Of a stretch of DNA of 64,000 nucleotides, positions 1 through 11,220 are shown in pieces. The translations under genes and the position numbers were made by a program. Under the pieces are notes generated by a model, which saw only the letters and a program-made list of their open reading frames with translations, was not told the DNA's origin and made no database searches. The DNA lies in assembly GCA_027257055.1 (NCBI GenBank), contig JAPVLO010000123.1:744001-808000 (forward strand). The letters are read 5' to 3'. This stretch comes from Cephalopachus bancanus. Taxonomy: Eukaryota > Chordata > Mammalia > Primates > Tarsiidae. Each line of letters starts with the position of its first letter. The stretch's first letter is position 1.

Positions 1-785
1 GTCACAGTGGTGTCCATGCTTCCTGCACAGTGCTTTCCAGAAGTGACTTTTGTTAACCTGAGTCCTTATTGGCTGCTGGCATAAAATATTAAAGCCCGAC
101 TGAGCGTGTGAGCGGCAGAGCCTTCCTCAGCAGGGTCTGGTTTCAGTCCCGAGGCAACAGCTGCAGGCAGGGTCCACAGCCAGCCCTGGGGCCCCCGCAT
201 GCCGCAGTGAGAGCAGCCCCGGCCCACGTTTCCTCTTGGCACGTTCGGGGGTCTGAGGTCAAGGAGCATGACGGCAGTGAGAGGTATGTACCCTGGCGGC
301 AGAGTATGATCAAGAATCTGACTTCCAGAATTGGAAATGAACTCTGCCGGGTGTCTCTGACCATTGGCAGAACAAACTGGTTACTTTCTGGATAATGACC
401 AAATCAATACTCTAACTCACGCACACACGCAGGCACATGGGCCTGATGACCAGATATAATCTTTTTGCACACATTCTCTGCCCCCCACCAAGGTTTCTTA
501 ATGTGCAGCTTGAGGTTCCCTCCAGAAACTGAAAGCACGATAATCGAATAGGTTCATTCTGGAGCGAGGACGCTTCTTTCTCATAAGATTTGCAAAAGGA
601 TGGTGGCTCCTACCTACAACTTAAAAATGATGGTGCTGGTAATTCTAGTAATTCCTACTAACTTGTAACTGAGAGCAAAGATCTAGGTAAGAGTACCTTC
701 CTGGAAGCATGTGAGTCAATTACTCGTCGACAGGGAGCTGGCTAAATCCGTTAGGTACATTCGCTCTTTGAAACAAGCAGGACTT
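1..785. other. Upstream intergenic sequence, no feature recognised
   Basis: No gene, intact repeat or regulatory motif could be supported here. The short open frames have no family resemblance. Confidence 0.5.
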
Positions 786-1084
786 AGCCGGGCGATGGCT
801 CAGCCTGTAATCCCAATGCTTTGGGAGGCTGAGGTGAGTGGCTCGCCTGAGCCTGCAGGTTCGAGACCCACCTGGGCAACTTGGCAAGATCTCATCTCTA
901 CAATAAATCAAAAATTAGCCGGGTGTGGTAGCGCTCACCTGTAGTTCCAGCTACTTGGAAGGCTGAGGTGGAAGGATCGCCAGAGTCCAGCAGGTCGAGG
1001 CTGCGGTGGCCGGGAGTGTGCCACTGCACTCCAGTCTGGGTGACAGAGTGAGACTCCAACTCAAACAAATAAATAAACAAAAAG
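786..1084 (+). repeat. Alu, young lineage-specific group
   Basis: GGCTCAGCCTGTAATCCC start, CAATAAATCAAAAATTAGCC linker, ACTCCAACTCAAA end. Target-site duplication GCAGGAC at 777-783 and 1085-1091. Confidence 0.9.
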
Positions 1085-1091
1085 GCAGGAC

Positions 1092-2709
1092 CGTAGGAGG
1101 GCAGGTCTATGTGTGCCATATGGAGGGCTCTCCAGGAGTGAGGTGTAGAAAGCAAAGTGCAGGGTGGCTGTGAACTGTGCTGAAGTGTGGGGGAGAGGGT
1201 GTTTTTTGGTGTGGGCTTGTAAAGGGGGGCTATTTCCGGAAGGATCCTCCAGTCACTGGGTGAAATGATTGCCTCAGAGGAGGCGGGTAAAGGATAGAGG
1301 CTGGGGTGAGGGGAGGCCTACTTTTCACCATGCTTTGTACTGTTTGGACATGTATGGTTTAAAACAGTCAAACAAGAAAACAACCCCACAGCGTAATGTG
1401 ACGACTTGGTTTCCCAAAGAGCCTGAGCAGTAGGGGCCTGTGAGTGGCAGGCCTGAGGCTGGACATGAGACAGCTAACTCGGGTGGGCAGCTGCCTCTCC
1501 TCTAAATTAAGAAGGCGACCGAGGTCAAGCCTGACTCAGAGCGGGCCCCATAGTGGCTGCAAGGAGTGAAGCAAGTGGTGTCCTCCCTGCATGGGGTTTA
1601 ACAGCCCGCTGCTTGCAAGCTCGTACCTCACCATAATCACATGTGTCTAGGCTTACCGCGAATGGAGCTCAAAGCTCATGTGCCAACCCCATATTTCCCT
1701 CTGGGGGCCCTTCGAGGCTGGGGACAAGCTGGAGTCTTTCCTGGCACAGACCCCTGGTGTTTGTGGGGAGGAGCCTAGACCGTGACTCACAGGGACTGAG
1801 GGCAGTGCCGCTCCCGGCCTCACTCAGGTGTGAGCTCGCCTCTCTCCGGGTGACGGGAGGCCAGTTCCTCAGGAGGTCATCTGCGTTGCCCAAGGGCCGG
1901 GCAATCACCCTACCAGGTGGGCTGGGCAGGGACGAGTTGTGCGGTGGATCACATTCCTCGGCCATGAAGCACCCTGTTGCTGACGTCCATCCGTTCTTCT
2001 CACTGGGTTCTGGAGCGCACTGATGGTTGAGTGGGCTTGGGATGCAGGTTAACTATTTGCCTGAGGCTGAGCGGGGGCCCTGGTCAAAGGTGCCAGTGGG
2101 GCGGGGCTGGCCTCACCACAGCTTCTTTCCACCGGCAGGGCGTCAGCTGTGATTCAGGTGAGGGCTACTTGACAGCCTTGCAATCTTATTCTCTGCAGTG
2201 AGCATCTCATTTTCCCGGGAAGTTGCTGGCCCAGCCCACAATGGGTGGGCTGACACATCTAGGCCGCGCCCAGCCTGCTCACTGCAACTCTGCCCCTGGC
2301 TCAGTGCATCCTCAGTGTCTTCCCCGAGGCAGGGAGCCTCACTGGCCCAGTGGAAGCTCACGTACCCCCGTGATACCCATCTACAAGCTTTGCCTGGACA
2401 CAGGATGACTGACCGTTCTGGTTTGCACAGGACTGAGGGAATTTCCAGGATGCAGGACTTTCAGTGCTACAACCAGGACAGTCCTTGGTCACCCTCCCTG
2501 GAAGCCTCCACCAGCAGGCCATGCCCTCCCTGCCAGGACTCTGCAGCCTTCAAGGGCAGGGACCATGTATTTATTCTTGTATTTCTCCTGTAATTACAGA
2601 CTTTACAGAATAATTGCAAGAATAATACAGAGAATTCTCAGATACTGTCCACCCACAGTCCTCAAGTCTTAACATTTATTCTATTTGCTTTATCCTTTTC
2701 TCTCTCCCG
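1092..2709. other. Intergenic, no feature recognised
   Basis: GC-moderate single-copy sequence. Open frames of up to 131 aa have no family resemblance. Confidence 0.45.
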
Positions 2710-2715
2710 CTGAAC

Positions 2716-3018
2716 TTTTTTTTTCTCTTGAGTCAGAGTCTTACTCTGTCATCCAAGCTAGAGTGCAGTGGCATGCTCATGGCCACTACAGCCTTGACCT
2801 TCGGGACTCACACGATCCTTCCACCTCAGCTTCTATGTAGCTGGAACTATGTGTGCCTGCCATCATGCCCAGCTAATTTTTTACATTTATTTATTTATTG
2901 TAGAGATGAGAGCTCACCAACTTGCCCAAGTTGGTCTCGAACCCCTGGGCTTAGGCAATCCTCTTGTCTCTGCCTCCTAAAGTGCTGGGATTATAGTCGT
3001 GAGCCACTGTGCCTGGCC
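2716..3018 (-). repeat. Alu with target-site duplication
   Basis: Intermediate type (GAGTCAGAGTC, TTATTGTAGAGATG). Flanked by CTGAACTTTTT at 2710-2720 and 3022-3032. Confidence 0.9.
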
Positions 3019-3314
3019 CCTCTGAACTTTTTGAGTGTCTCTTTATCCTTAAATACATCACTGCATATTTCTTGAAAACAAGAATTTGGCTAATAGACGA
3101 TGATCATAATCAGAAAATTGATGTTGCAACAACACTGGTAACTAACCTACAGACTGTACTGGGATGTTGTCAATTGTCTCAAGGGTGCCCCTTATGTGAA
3201 AAGGAAATCCGAGTTCAGTGTTGTATTCAGTTGACATGTTCTGATCTTCTTATATCTAGAACATTCTTGGAGTTTTACTATGTATTTCATGACATTGACA
3301 TGAAGACAGGCTAG

Positions 3315-3614
3315 GTTTTTTTGTTTTTTTTTTTTGAACTGAAGTCTCACCCATCGTCCAGGCTGGAGTGTGGTGGCATGCTCATGGCCACCCAGTGTTG
3401 ACCTGCTAGGCTCAGGTGATCCTTTTGCCTCAGCCGTCCAAGTAGCTGGAACTACAGGCACACACTACCGCACCTGGCTAATATTTTGATTTATTGTAGA
3501 GATGAGGTCTTGCCAAGTTGCCCAGGCTGTTCTCGAACCCGTGGTCTCAGACATTCCTCTCACCTCGGCCTCTCAAAGCGCTGGGATTACAGGATCGAGC
3601 CACTGCACCTGGCA
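3315..3614 (-). repeat. Alu (first of a tandem pair)
   Basis: Full dimer whose head is included in the 120-bp duplication that begins at 3571. Confidence 0.88.
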
Positions 3615-3810
3615 ATTTTAAAATTTTTATTTATTTTTTAGTCAGAGTTTCACCGTCGCCCAGGCTGGAGTGCAGTGGCATGATAAAAGCTCTCAAAGCG
3701 CTGGGATTACAGGATCGAGCCACTGCACCTGGCAATTTTACAATTTTTATTTATTTTTTAGTCAGAGTTTCACCGTCGCCCAGGCTGGAGTGCAGTGGCA
3801 TGATAAAAGC
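3571..3810. repeat. 120-bp perfect-period tandem duplication across an Alu-Alu junction
   Basis: 3571-3690 and 3691-3810 are identical except A versus C at 3621/3741. The unit joins the head of the 3315-3614 Alu to the tail of the next Alu. Confidence 0.95.
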
Positions 3811-4050
3811 TCACCAGTCTTAAACTCGTGGGCTCAAATGATCGTCCCGCCTTAGCCTCCTGAGTAGCTGGGACTACAGGCATGTAGCTGTAGTAGCTGG
3901 GACCACTCGGCTAATGTTTTTTTATTTTTTGTAGAAACGAGGTCTCACTATGTTGCCCAGGCTGGTCTCGAACTCCTGGGCTCAGGCAATCCTCCCATCT
4001 CAGAGCCTCCCAAAATGCTGGGATTATAGGCATGAGCCACCACACCTGGC
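3615..4050 (-). repeat. AluJ-type, tail duplicated
   Basis: Dimeric Alu interrupted near its poly-A end by the tandem duplication. TTTTTTGTAGAAACGAGG-type linker, older than its neighbours. Confidence 0.85.
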
Positions 4051-4059
4051 CATGGCCAG

Positions 4060-4330
4060 TTATTCTTTAGAATATTTTGCAGTGCTTGGCACAGAAACTG
4101 GCCCTTAATAGGTGCTCTCATTATTGGGCGCCTACGGTATTCCAGGTCCAGGTAGGTGATCTCATTCATCCCTTCAACAGCTCTTTGAGGGACAAAGGGT
4201 ATGCTTCTCCCCACTCCGCACAAGAGGAACAGGCACCGGAGGTCAAGGAGCTTGCCTGAGGTTGTTCAGCCCTGACAGGTGGATGTTTGAGCCCAGGGCC
4301 TGTTTTCTTAACCTTTAGGCTGTTGTGCCT
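4060..4330. repeat. MIR/L2-like remnant
   Basis: Degenerate signals: GTGCTTGGCAC, CTCATTCATCCCTTCAACA, TGAGGTTGTTCAGCC. Family assignment is by eye. Confidence 0.45.
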
Positions 4331-5116
4331 TGAGGGAATTTTCTTGATGTTTTACTTGCAGACGTTTTTCTTTTTACTTTTGGAATTCTGAGGTCAGCAA
4401 ATTGTCCCCAAGGTCCCCAGCCATCTCCTACCCACAACAGCACCCCCAGGTACCAACAGAGATAAGAAAGTTGACCGTTGCACTTTCCTCAGGCAAATGG
4501 CACTTTGGAAAGATTGCCAGCTAACAGCAGAAGATTACAGGGTGAAAGTTCACCTGAGTCTAAAAACCCCTGCCTCCCAATCCAAGTCCCTGTTACAGGC
4601 TAGGGCAGTTTGCAGACTACTACTCTTCCCTGGTTTGGTCTCTGTTGCTGAAGCAGCAGAGGGTTATCTGGTTCCCCTTCCTGCTTCCTGCTTCCTGCTT
4701 CCTGCTTTCTGCCCCTGCCCAAAGCTGTAGCCAGACCCTCTCATGGGGTCGAGTCTGGTCACCCTCCTCCAGGAAGTCCACCTCACTCTGCTTTCTCAGT
4801 ATTTCCCCAGCCTCCACTTGGGCTCTGATCTCTCCGGCCACTCTCCTCTCACATCCACTGGCCAGCCTGGTTGTTTCCCAGGCTTTGGGTCATCTATTTG
4901 TGACGGTGTTCAGTACTAAATTCACTCATTTATTTATTCAACGAATACCCTCCAAGGACCTGCTGTGTGCAAGGCACCGTGTTAGGTGCCGGGGTCAACA
5001 GGGAATGAGACAGACTCCTGCCTTCATAGGAGAAAGATGATTAAGGAGCAAATGATAAAGAACCAGGGTCATTGCTGGTTGTGGTGAATGCAAGGGAAGA
5101 AATCAATGAAGGGATG
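4331..5116. other. Intergenic with a short TTCCTGC run
   Basis: A 7-bp TTCCTGC repeat, about four to five units, lies at 4678-4712. Otherwise featureless. Confidence 0.5.
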
Positions 5117-5128
5117 ACAACCACGCTA

Positions 5129-5416
5129 GCCAGGCTCGGTGGCTCAGCCTGTAATCCCGCGCCTTGGGAGGCTGAGGTGAGTGGATTGCCTCTGCCCGCA
5201 TGTTCGAGACCCGCCTGGGCAACTTGGCGAGCCCTCATCTCTATAATAAATCAAAAAATTAGCCGGGTGTGGTAGCGCGCCCCTGTAGTTCCAGCTACTC
5301 GGAAGGCTGAGGCGGAAGGATCGCCGGAGCCCAGCAGGTCGAGGCTGCGGTGGCTGGGAGCGGCCACTGCACTCCAGTCTGGGTGAAAGAGTAAGACTCC
5401 AGCTCAAAAAAAAAAG
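5129..5416 (+). repeat. Alu, young lineage-specific group
   Basis: CAGCCTGTAATCCCGCGCC head and GGGAGCGGCCACTGCACTCC right arm. Target-site duplication ACAACCAC(G/A)CTA on both sides. Confidence 0.92.
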
Positions 5417-5679
5417 AACAACCACACTAAGGCTGCTCTGAGTAGGGGACAGCAGAGCTACAGAGTTCAAGGAATGGCATCTCAGGCAGAGGGAACCGTG
5501 AGTGCAAAGGCCTGGTGGCAGGTTTGGGCAACAAGAAGGAAGTCTGTGACTGGACTGGGATGAGGTCGGGGAATCATTGGGCCATCCCCGTAGGGCCTTG
5601 CTGACCACAGCAGTTAGGAGTTTGGATTCTGTTGTAAGCCCCATAGAAAGCCACTGTGGGGCTTTTCAAGTCAGAAGGT

Positions 5680-5973
5680 CACCAGGTGCAGTGGCACACA
5701 CCTGTAATCCCAGAACTTTGAGAGAATGAGGTGGGAGGATAATTTGAATCTGGGAGTTCGAGACCAGCTTGGGCAACATAGTGAAACTCTACAAAAAACA
5801 TTTAAAAATAGCCGGTGTGGTGACATGTGCCTATAGTTCCAGCTGCTTGGGAGGCTGAGACAGAAGGATTGCCTGAGCCCAGAAGAAGTTCAAGGATACA
5901 GTGAGCCATGAGCATGCCACTGCACTCCAACCTGGGCGACAGAGTGAGACCCCAACTCAAAAATAAATAAATG
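5680..5973 (+). repeat. AluJ-type
   Basis: Older dimer with a CTACAAAAAA-type linker. Target-site duplication AAGTCAGAAGGT at 5668-5679 and 5974-5985. Confidence 0.9.
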
Positions 5974-5985
5974 AAGTCAGAAGGT

Positions 5986-7060
5986 GATACCCTCTCCTTT
6001 TATATGTTAAGACTTCCCTGACTGCCATGAGGTAGTGTCCAAATGGAAGGCGCCCTAGGTCCCATCGACCTGCCATGCCAAGTCACATGACCCCTTGCCT
6101 TTGCCCTGCGTGACTCTGGAGCACCCTGGCTCATCCTGATTTCCCGTTCCTCAGTCCTGTCCTTCCTCTAGACTCTTCCCTCAGCCTCCTCCCATCTCTT
6201 CCAAACCCCAGGACGCTCCCACTCCAGCAGCCGCTCTTGCAGCCTCCAGCTTCGAGGAATGCCCTTGCTGCAAAGACCAAGACTCAGGCAGACCTGGGGC
6301 CAAGTCCCAGCTTGGCCACTCGCCAGCAGAGCGAGCTTCTTCTGAGCCTCAGTTTCCTCCTCTGAAAAAAAAATCAAGGCACTAAAAGTACCAACTTTGT
6401 GGGATTCTCATGCGCACTCAACGAGAAAGTGGTGTACCGTCCGGGAGCCATGTCTGGGGCGGGGCTTGCCACAGGGGTGTGGCTGTATCTCCCCCTTCTT
6501 GGCTGGCAGCGCTGGAGAGAGAGCGTCCACTGCACCCCGTTGCTGCCTCCCCCGACTCTGCAACTCAGCCATGAGCTGGGAGGGCCCAGGGATTCTTGAC
6601 CCGGGTTTTCTCCATGCTGTGGCTGCCAAATAGCTGGCCTTGCTGCTACAAGGGGTTGGTACTGAGGGGGTGAGTGGAAGCTGCAGTCTTAGGATACCTT
6701 TGCTGAGCTTGACAGGTGTCACTCTTAGTAAACACAGCAGTGGCATTGATCACGCGGGCCAAATAGCCTTGAGTGGCATGGGAAAGCCTTGGAACGTTCC
6801 CGTTAAGTCCCCATTCGGAGCCTAACAGAATGAAGCATGCTGGACCTGGGGCCAAAAGGCCTGCTGCTCTTTAGCTGTGTGTTCTTGGCCAAGGTAATTA
6901 AAGAAGCCTCCCTCTGTTTCGCTTGTAAACTGAATCCGGCACTCAAGGTTGTGTTGGCAAGAAGAAAATCTGATGATGGCCAGAAGAACTTTGTGAATGG
7001 TGAATCGCTGGGCCCCTGTGAGGAGGTGGCCATGATGCTGGTGATGGATGGGACATTATA
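5986..7060. other. Intergenic, no feature recognised
   Basis: Single-copy-like sequence with no gene signal. ORFs on both strands overlap each other with no family resemblance. Confidence 0.45.
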
Positions 7061-7061
7061 T

Positions 7062-7190
7062 TATAGTGTAGGTTCTAGAATCAGAGGCTGCATTCCAAGC
7101 CCTGCTGTGTGACATCTGGCAAGTTGCTTGACCTCTCTGGGCCTCTTTTTTGTAAGATGGTTTGTTGTATAACAGGCTTGTTGAGAGGAT
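7062..7190. repeat. MIR-like remnant
   Basis: Core-like text: GTGTGACATCTGGCAAGTTGC, then CTTGACCTCTCTGGGCCTC. Confidence 0.55.
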
Positions 7191-7196
7191 TACATG

Positions 7197-7625
7197 TGAT
7201 GTAATGGGTTGAATAGTGTCCCCCATAATTCATGTCTACCTGGAACCTGTGAATATGACCTTATTTGGAAATAGGGTCTTTGCAGAGATATACAGAGCTG
7301 CTGCTGGACTAGAATAGGCCCCAAGTCCAGTATGGCTGGTGTCCTAAGAGGAGGGAAACTTGAACAGAGATGTGGATACACAGATACACCATGTGAAGAT
7401 GGAGACAGGTTGGCATGACCTGTCTACAAGCCACGGAACACTAAGGGGGCCAGCAGCCGCCAGAAGCTGGAAGAGGCCAGGAAGGTCCTCCTCTAGAGCC
7501 TTTGGAGGGGTCAGGGCCCTGTTGATACCTTGATTTTGGACTGCTACCTTCCAGCGTGGTGAGAGAATAAATTGCTGTTGTGTTAAGCCACGCGGTTTGT
7601 GGCCATTTGTTATGGCAGCCACGGG
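7197..7625 (+). repeat. ERVL-MaLR (MLT1/MST-like) solo LTR
   Basis: Opens with GGGTTGAATAGTGTCCCCC, includes TTATTTGGAAATAGGGTC, an AATAAA at 7567-7572, and ends near TTGTTATGGCAGCC. No internal retroviral sequence accompanies it. The subfamily call is from memory. Confidence 0.75.
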
Positions 7626-7710
7626 AAAGGCATGCACGTGATAGTTCAGAAAAAGTGCTCCATGCTGTGGTAGCTATCAGGCAGTAAGCACTGTTTAACG
7701 GTTAGCTATT

Positions 7711-7995
7711 GGGTTTTTTTGGTTTTTGTTTGTTTGTTTGTTTTGAGTTGGAGTCTTGCTCCCTCACCCAGCCTCACCGCAGCCTTGACCTCCTGGGCTC
7801 AGGCGATCCTTCTACCTCAGCCTCCTGAGTCCCTGGGACTGCAGGCACACTCGAATAATGTTTTTTTAATTTTTGGTAGAGACAAGGTCTTGCTATGTTG
7901 ATGCGCAGGCTGGTCTTGACTTCCTGGGTTCAAGCAGCCTCCTTCCTTGGCCTCCCAGGATGCTGGGATTATAGGCATGAGCCACTGAGCCCGGC
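7711..7995 (-). repeat. Alu, AluJ-type
   Basis: Full dimer, T-rich (TTTG)n tail at its left edge. Diverged. Confidence 0.85.
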
Positions 7996-8814
7996 TGGAT
8001 GATCTTATTTGTGGTTCAAGGTCGGTTGTGGTGTCTGCAGACTTGGCTGGGGCTGAGCCCTCCAACCTCACTGGTCCTGTCTTGCTGTGGTGTGAAGGAT
8101 GGCTTCCCGGGTCATGGTCTCCCATGAGCCCTTCCCTGGGGGGGATGGTCGTCCTGGGGGCAATGGCTGACTTCCGCGAATCCTTGGAGGCTGGGTTGAG
8201 GCTTGCGGGGCCTTCCATGAGTCCTCGTGGGAGGGATGGTGGCTGCCCCATGGCCGTGGCCTCATGGGAAGCTGTCTGCTATGGCAACCGCCCAGGCCTG
8301 GTTTCGGAAGCACAGCTCGGCAGATGCCTCATAAACCTGTCTGACAACAACATTCCTCCGACACTTGAGCAGCCGGCTGTCACTCCGCAGCCTGTTGTGG
8401 TTTTGTAACGCAGAGGAGGAACGTCAGCTGCTACCCAGCGAGGCCCGTGACTCACTTCGGCAGTTCTGAGCCCAGAGTTTCCCCTGTGGCGGCCAAAACC
8501 CTTGCCTCTCCGCCCAGCTTCTGTTCAGTGACCACAGGCGGGTGGGTCCTCTGAGGCCTTGGTCAGAAGGAAGGGAGGAGAGACAGGCCACCGGGGTCCT
8601 GAAGACGCTTGGGGAGGACAGCTCTGACTCCACTTCCCCATCCCTCAGGCTTGTTCTGCTGGTGGGTTTGAGTGTTGTGCTCTGGGTTGAGTGAGTTCTC
8701 GCCACACTGGCAGGCCTCAAAATGCCTGATGCTGGCACCTTCTTTGACCCGGCCACTTCACCTTTTAGGGCTCGCTTTTCTATTTGAAATGGGGGCTATT
8801 AGAAGTGAGGCATC
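7996..8814. other. Intergenic, no feature recognised
   Basis: A 126-aa open frame at 8028-8408 has no recognisable domain and is not supported as a gene. Confidence 0.45.
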
Positions 8815-8934
8815 AGACTAGGCATGGTGGTTCATGCCTATGATCCCAGCACTTTGAGGCCGAGATGGGAGGATCATTTGAGTCTAGGAGTAAAAGACCA
8901 GCAGTCTGGGCAACGTAGTAAGACCCCATCTCAT
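8815..8934 (+). repeat. Alu left monomer (partial)
   Basis: Only the left arm; it stops at CCCCATCTC, abutting the mariner terminal repeat. Confidence 0.8.
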
Positions 8935-8935
8935 G

Positions 8936-9777
8936 AGGGGTTCCCCCCCAAAATGGAATTTATAAATAATTGTGTATTTATTCTTACATGTTTAAGCTTC
9001 AGTCACCTTCAAAGTACTCTCTGTTTGCTGCAATACAGCTATCAAGATGCTTTTTCCACTGCTCCAAATAGTTTTTGGACTCATTAATTTTTTTTTTTTT
9101 TTTTTGAGTTAGAGTCTCACTCAGTCGCCCAGACTGGAGTGCAGTGGCCGCTCCCGGCCACCGCAGCCTAGCTTGCTGGGCTCCGGCGATCCTTCCACCT
9201 CAGCCTTCCAGTAGCTGGAACTACAGGCACGCGCTACCACGCTCGGCTAATTTTTTTTTATTTATTGTAGAGATGAGGTCTCGCTGCCCAGGCGGGTCTC
9301 GAACCCGCGGGTTCAGGCAATCCACTCACCTCAGCCTCCCAAAGCACTGGGATTACAGGCTGAGCCTAGTGCTTCTGTCGTTTTTTTGTTTCGCCTCTTC
9401 TGCACCCGCCAAGCATTTCCCTTGGAGGACTTTTTTCATCTAGGAAAACAAAAATAAAAGTCACTTGGGTCGAGATCGGGTAAATAGGGAGGGTGGGCAT
9501 GGGGCATGTCACTTTTGGTCAAAAACCGGTGAACACTCAGCACAGTGTGGGGAAGTGTGCTCGTAAATCACTCCTCATGAAATGGGCAAACGCTTTGAAA
9601 GAATGTCTAAAAAAAAAAAATTCGCTGAGGTGGAAGGCAGCCTCTCACAACAACCTAGCTGGTACACTGATGCCAACGGGTTCCTAGAACACTTAACTAG
9701 TGGGGGAAACCTGTATTACAAGGAGCCCACCCTCCAAAAGATAATTCTGCTTTTTGGGGGTCCCCCTAGTATATGTA
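8936..9777 (-). mobile_element. mariner-type transposon remnant, split by an Alu
   Basis: The ends are related inverted repeats: GAGGGGTTCCCCCCAAAA at the left, and GGGGGTCCCCCTA at the right. On -, a C-terminal transposase reads QWKKHLDSCIAANREYFEGD then stop (about 8996-9080). 9450-9560 gives FLTK, PPYLPDLDP (cf. the mariner PPYSPDLAP catalytic motif), so both are the transposase in one orientation. The interior is degraded and the element is presumably inactive. Confidence 0.75.
9086..9365 (-). repeat. Alu, young group, inserted in the mariner
   Basis: GAGTTAGAGTCTCACTC start and CCGCTCCCGGCCACCGCAGCC right arm. It interrupts the transposase remnant, so it is younger than that element. 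Confidence 0.92.
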
Positions 9778-11019
9778 CCTTTTAAAAAGAATGACAGGAA
9801 GTGGAGCACCCTCCCCTCTCCCCAACATTTAAGTAGCAGGTTCGATGGCTCAGATCTGCTGGTCAGAGGGTCTTGACCACGTACGTCCCTTCCTGCGGGT
9901 ACCTATACGGGGCCACTGATTAACATCAAGATTGAAGTGGTCTCAGGGGGGAAAGAGGCGGGACTCCTGGAACTCCTCGCCCCAGGAGAAGCTCAAGGGT
10001 GTCAGAGTCCGTCTGCAGCAGGGGTGGCGCAGCTGAGTCTGCCCACAAATGGATGCTGGGCCCTTGGGGAGCGCTCGCTAGAGGGCACGGACTCCGTCCA
10101 GACTCCAAGCACTGCACGTGTGCCCACGGTGGGGCAGTGGCAGGAAAGGAGTCTGCGGTGTCTGGGGTATCTGTGGTGAGTCAGAAGAACTCGGTGACTC
10201 CACGAGCCCAGGCATCTGTGCTGTGGAGCGAGTCATGGCCGGACAGAGTTGAGGGAGCTGACACACCTTCTCTCCGCTTCTCCCAGACCCTGAGTGGGGC
10301 GTTTGGCAGGAACGCTCCTCTCGCTTTCGTTTTTGGAGCCTCCGTTTCCGGTATCAGGTGCAGCAGCCCTGTGGGGGCATCCCCGGGTATCAGCGCTGGT
10401 CTTGGAGGGCATCCTGGTGGAAGAGACAGGCCAGGTGCTGATGCGGTCCCAGCTCAGCCAGGTTGGGGATGATGGGCCGAAACCCTTGCAGGCCGCCCCT
10501 GGGGCTTCTGGAAATGTTTGGTGGGGGGTGAAGGTTGGGGGTTGGAACGTGGTGATGTAAGACATTCCGTACGCATGGCCCCGAGCCCTCCTGGAAGCTA
10601 CTCCGGTGACAAATGTTGCCTCCCAGGACGCTCATGGCCTTGGTCACCGTTTCCCCAGTCAGCCTGTTTGCCACAGGTCTCTGCATTGCAGGGCTGGTTT
10701 GGGCAGAGTCTGCTTCCGTGGGTAGAGGCAGGGCTGATGGGACAAGCGAAAGCAGGCCACCCCAGGTCCCCAGCCTCAGCTGCCTGCCAGCATCAGCCTC
10801 CAGAGATGGTATCGCCCCAGCCAGGGCAGGGTGAGGCCTGAGCATTCTGAAGCATGTGCAGGATTCTGTTTCTGGAACCCCTTCCTATCCAAGGCTCACC
10901 CCATTTCCAGCCATACTTGAATATGTACTGAGTTTGAGTGTCTGCTACATGCTGGGCTTTATGGAGGACAGAAAGAATAGCAACGTGATCATGGTGGTTG
11001 TCCTAACAATAGTGACAGT

Positions 11020-11220
11020 CTCTCCATCTATAACATGGGATAACAATAGTACCCACCTTGTAGGTGCTGTAAGGAGTAAATTAGATCATACACATAGAGT
11101 ACTTAGCATACAGTACTTGGCACATAGTACATGCTCAATAAATATTACCCCTTTATGAAGACACTGAGGCTCAGAGAGGTTAAGTGCCTTACCAAAAGTC
11201 ACACAGCATGGGAGTCAGAA
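11020..11220. repeat. MIR/L2-like remnant
   Basis: ATGGGATAACAATAGTACC, TTGGCACATAGTACATGCTC and CTGAGGCTCAGAGAGGTTAA are typical fragments. Confidence 0.6.

Noticed and set aside
3571..3810. Tandem 120-bp repeats read as a CRISPR or satellite array
   Set aside because: Only two copies exist, without spacers, made of Alu sequence.
7197..7625. A retroviral gene next to the LTR
   Set aside because: Only a solo MaLR-type LTR is visible; no gag, pro or pol text lies on either side.
8028..8408. 126-aa open frame as a new gene
   Set aside because: It has no domain, no splice context and no promoter signal, and is overlapped by other open frames on the - strand.
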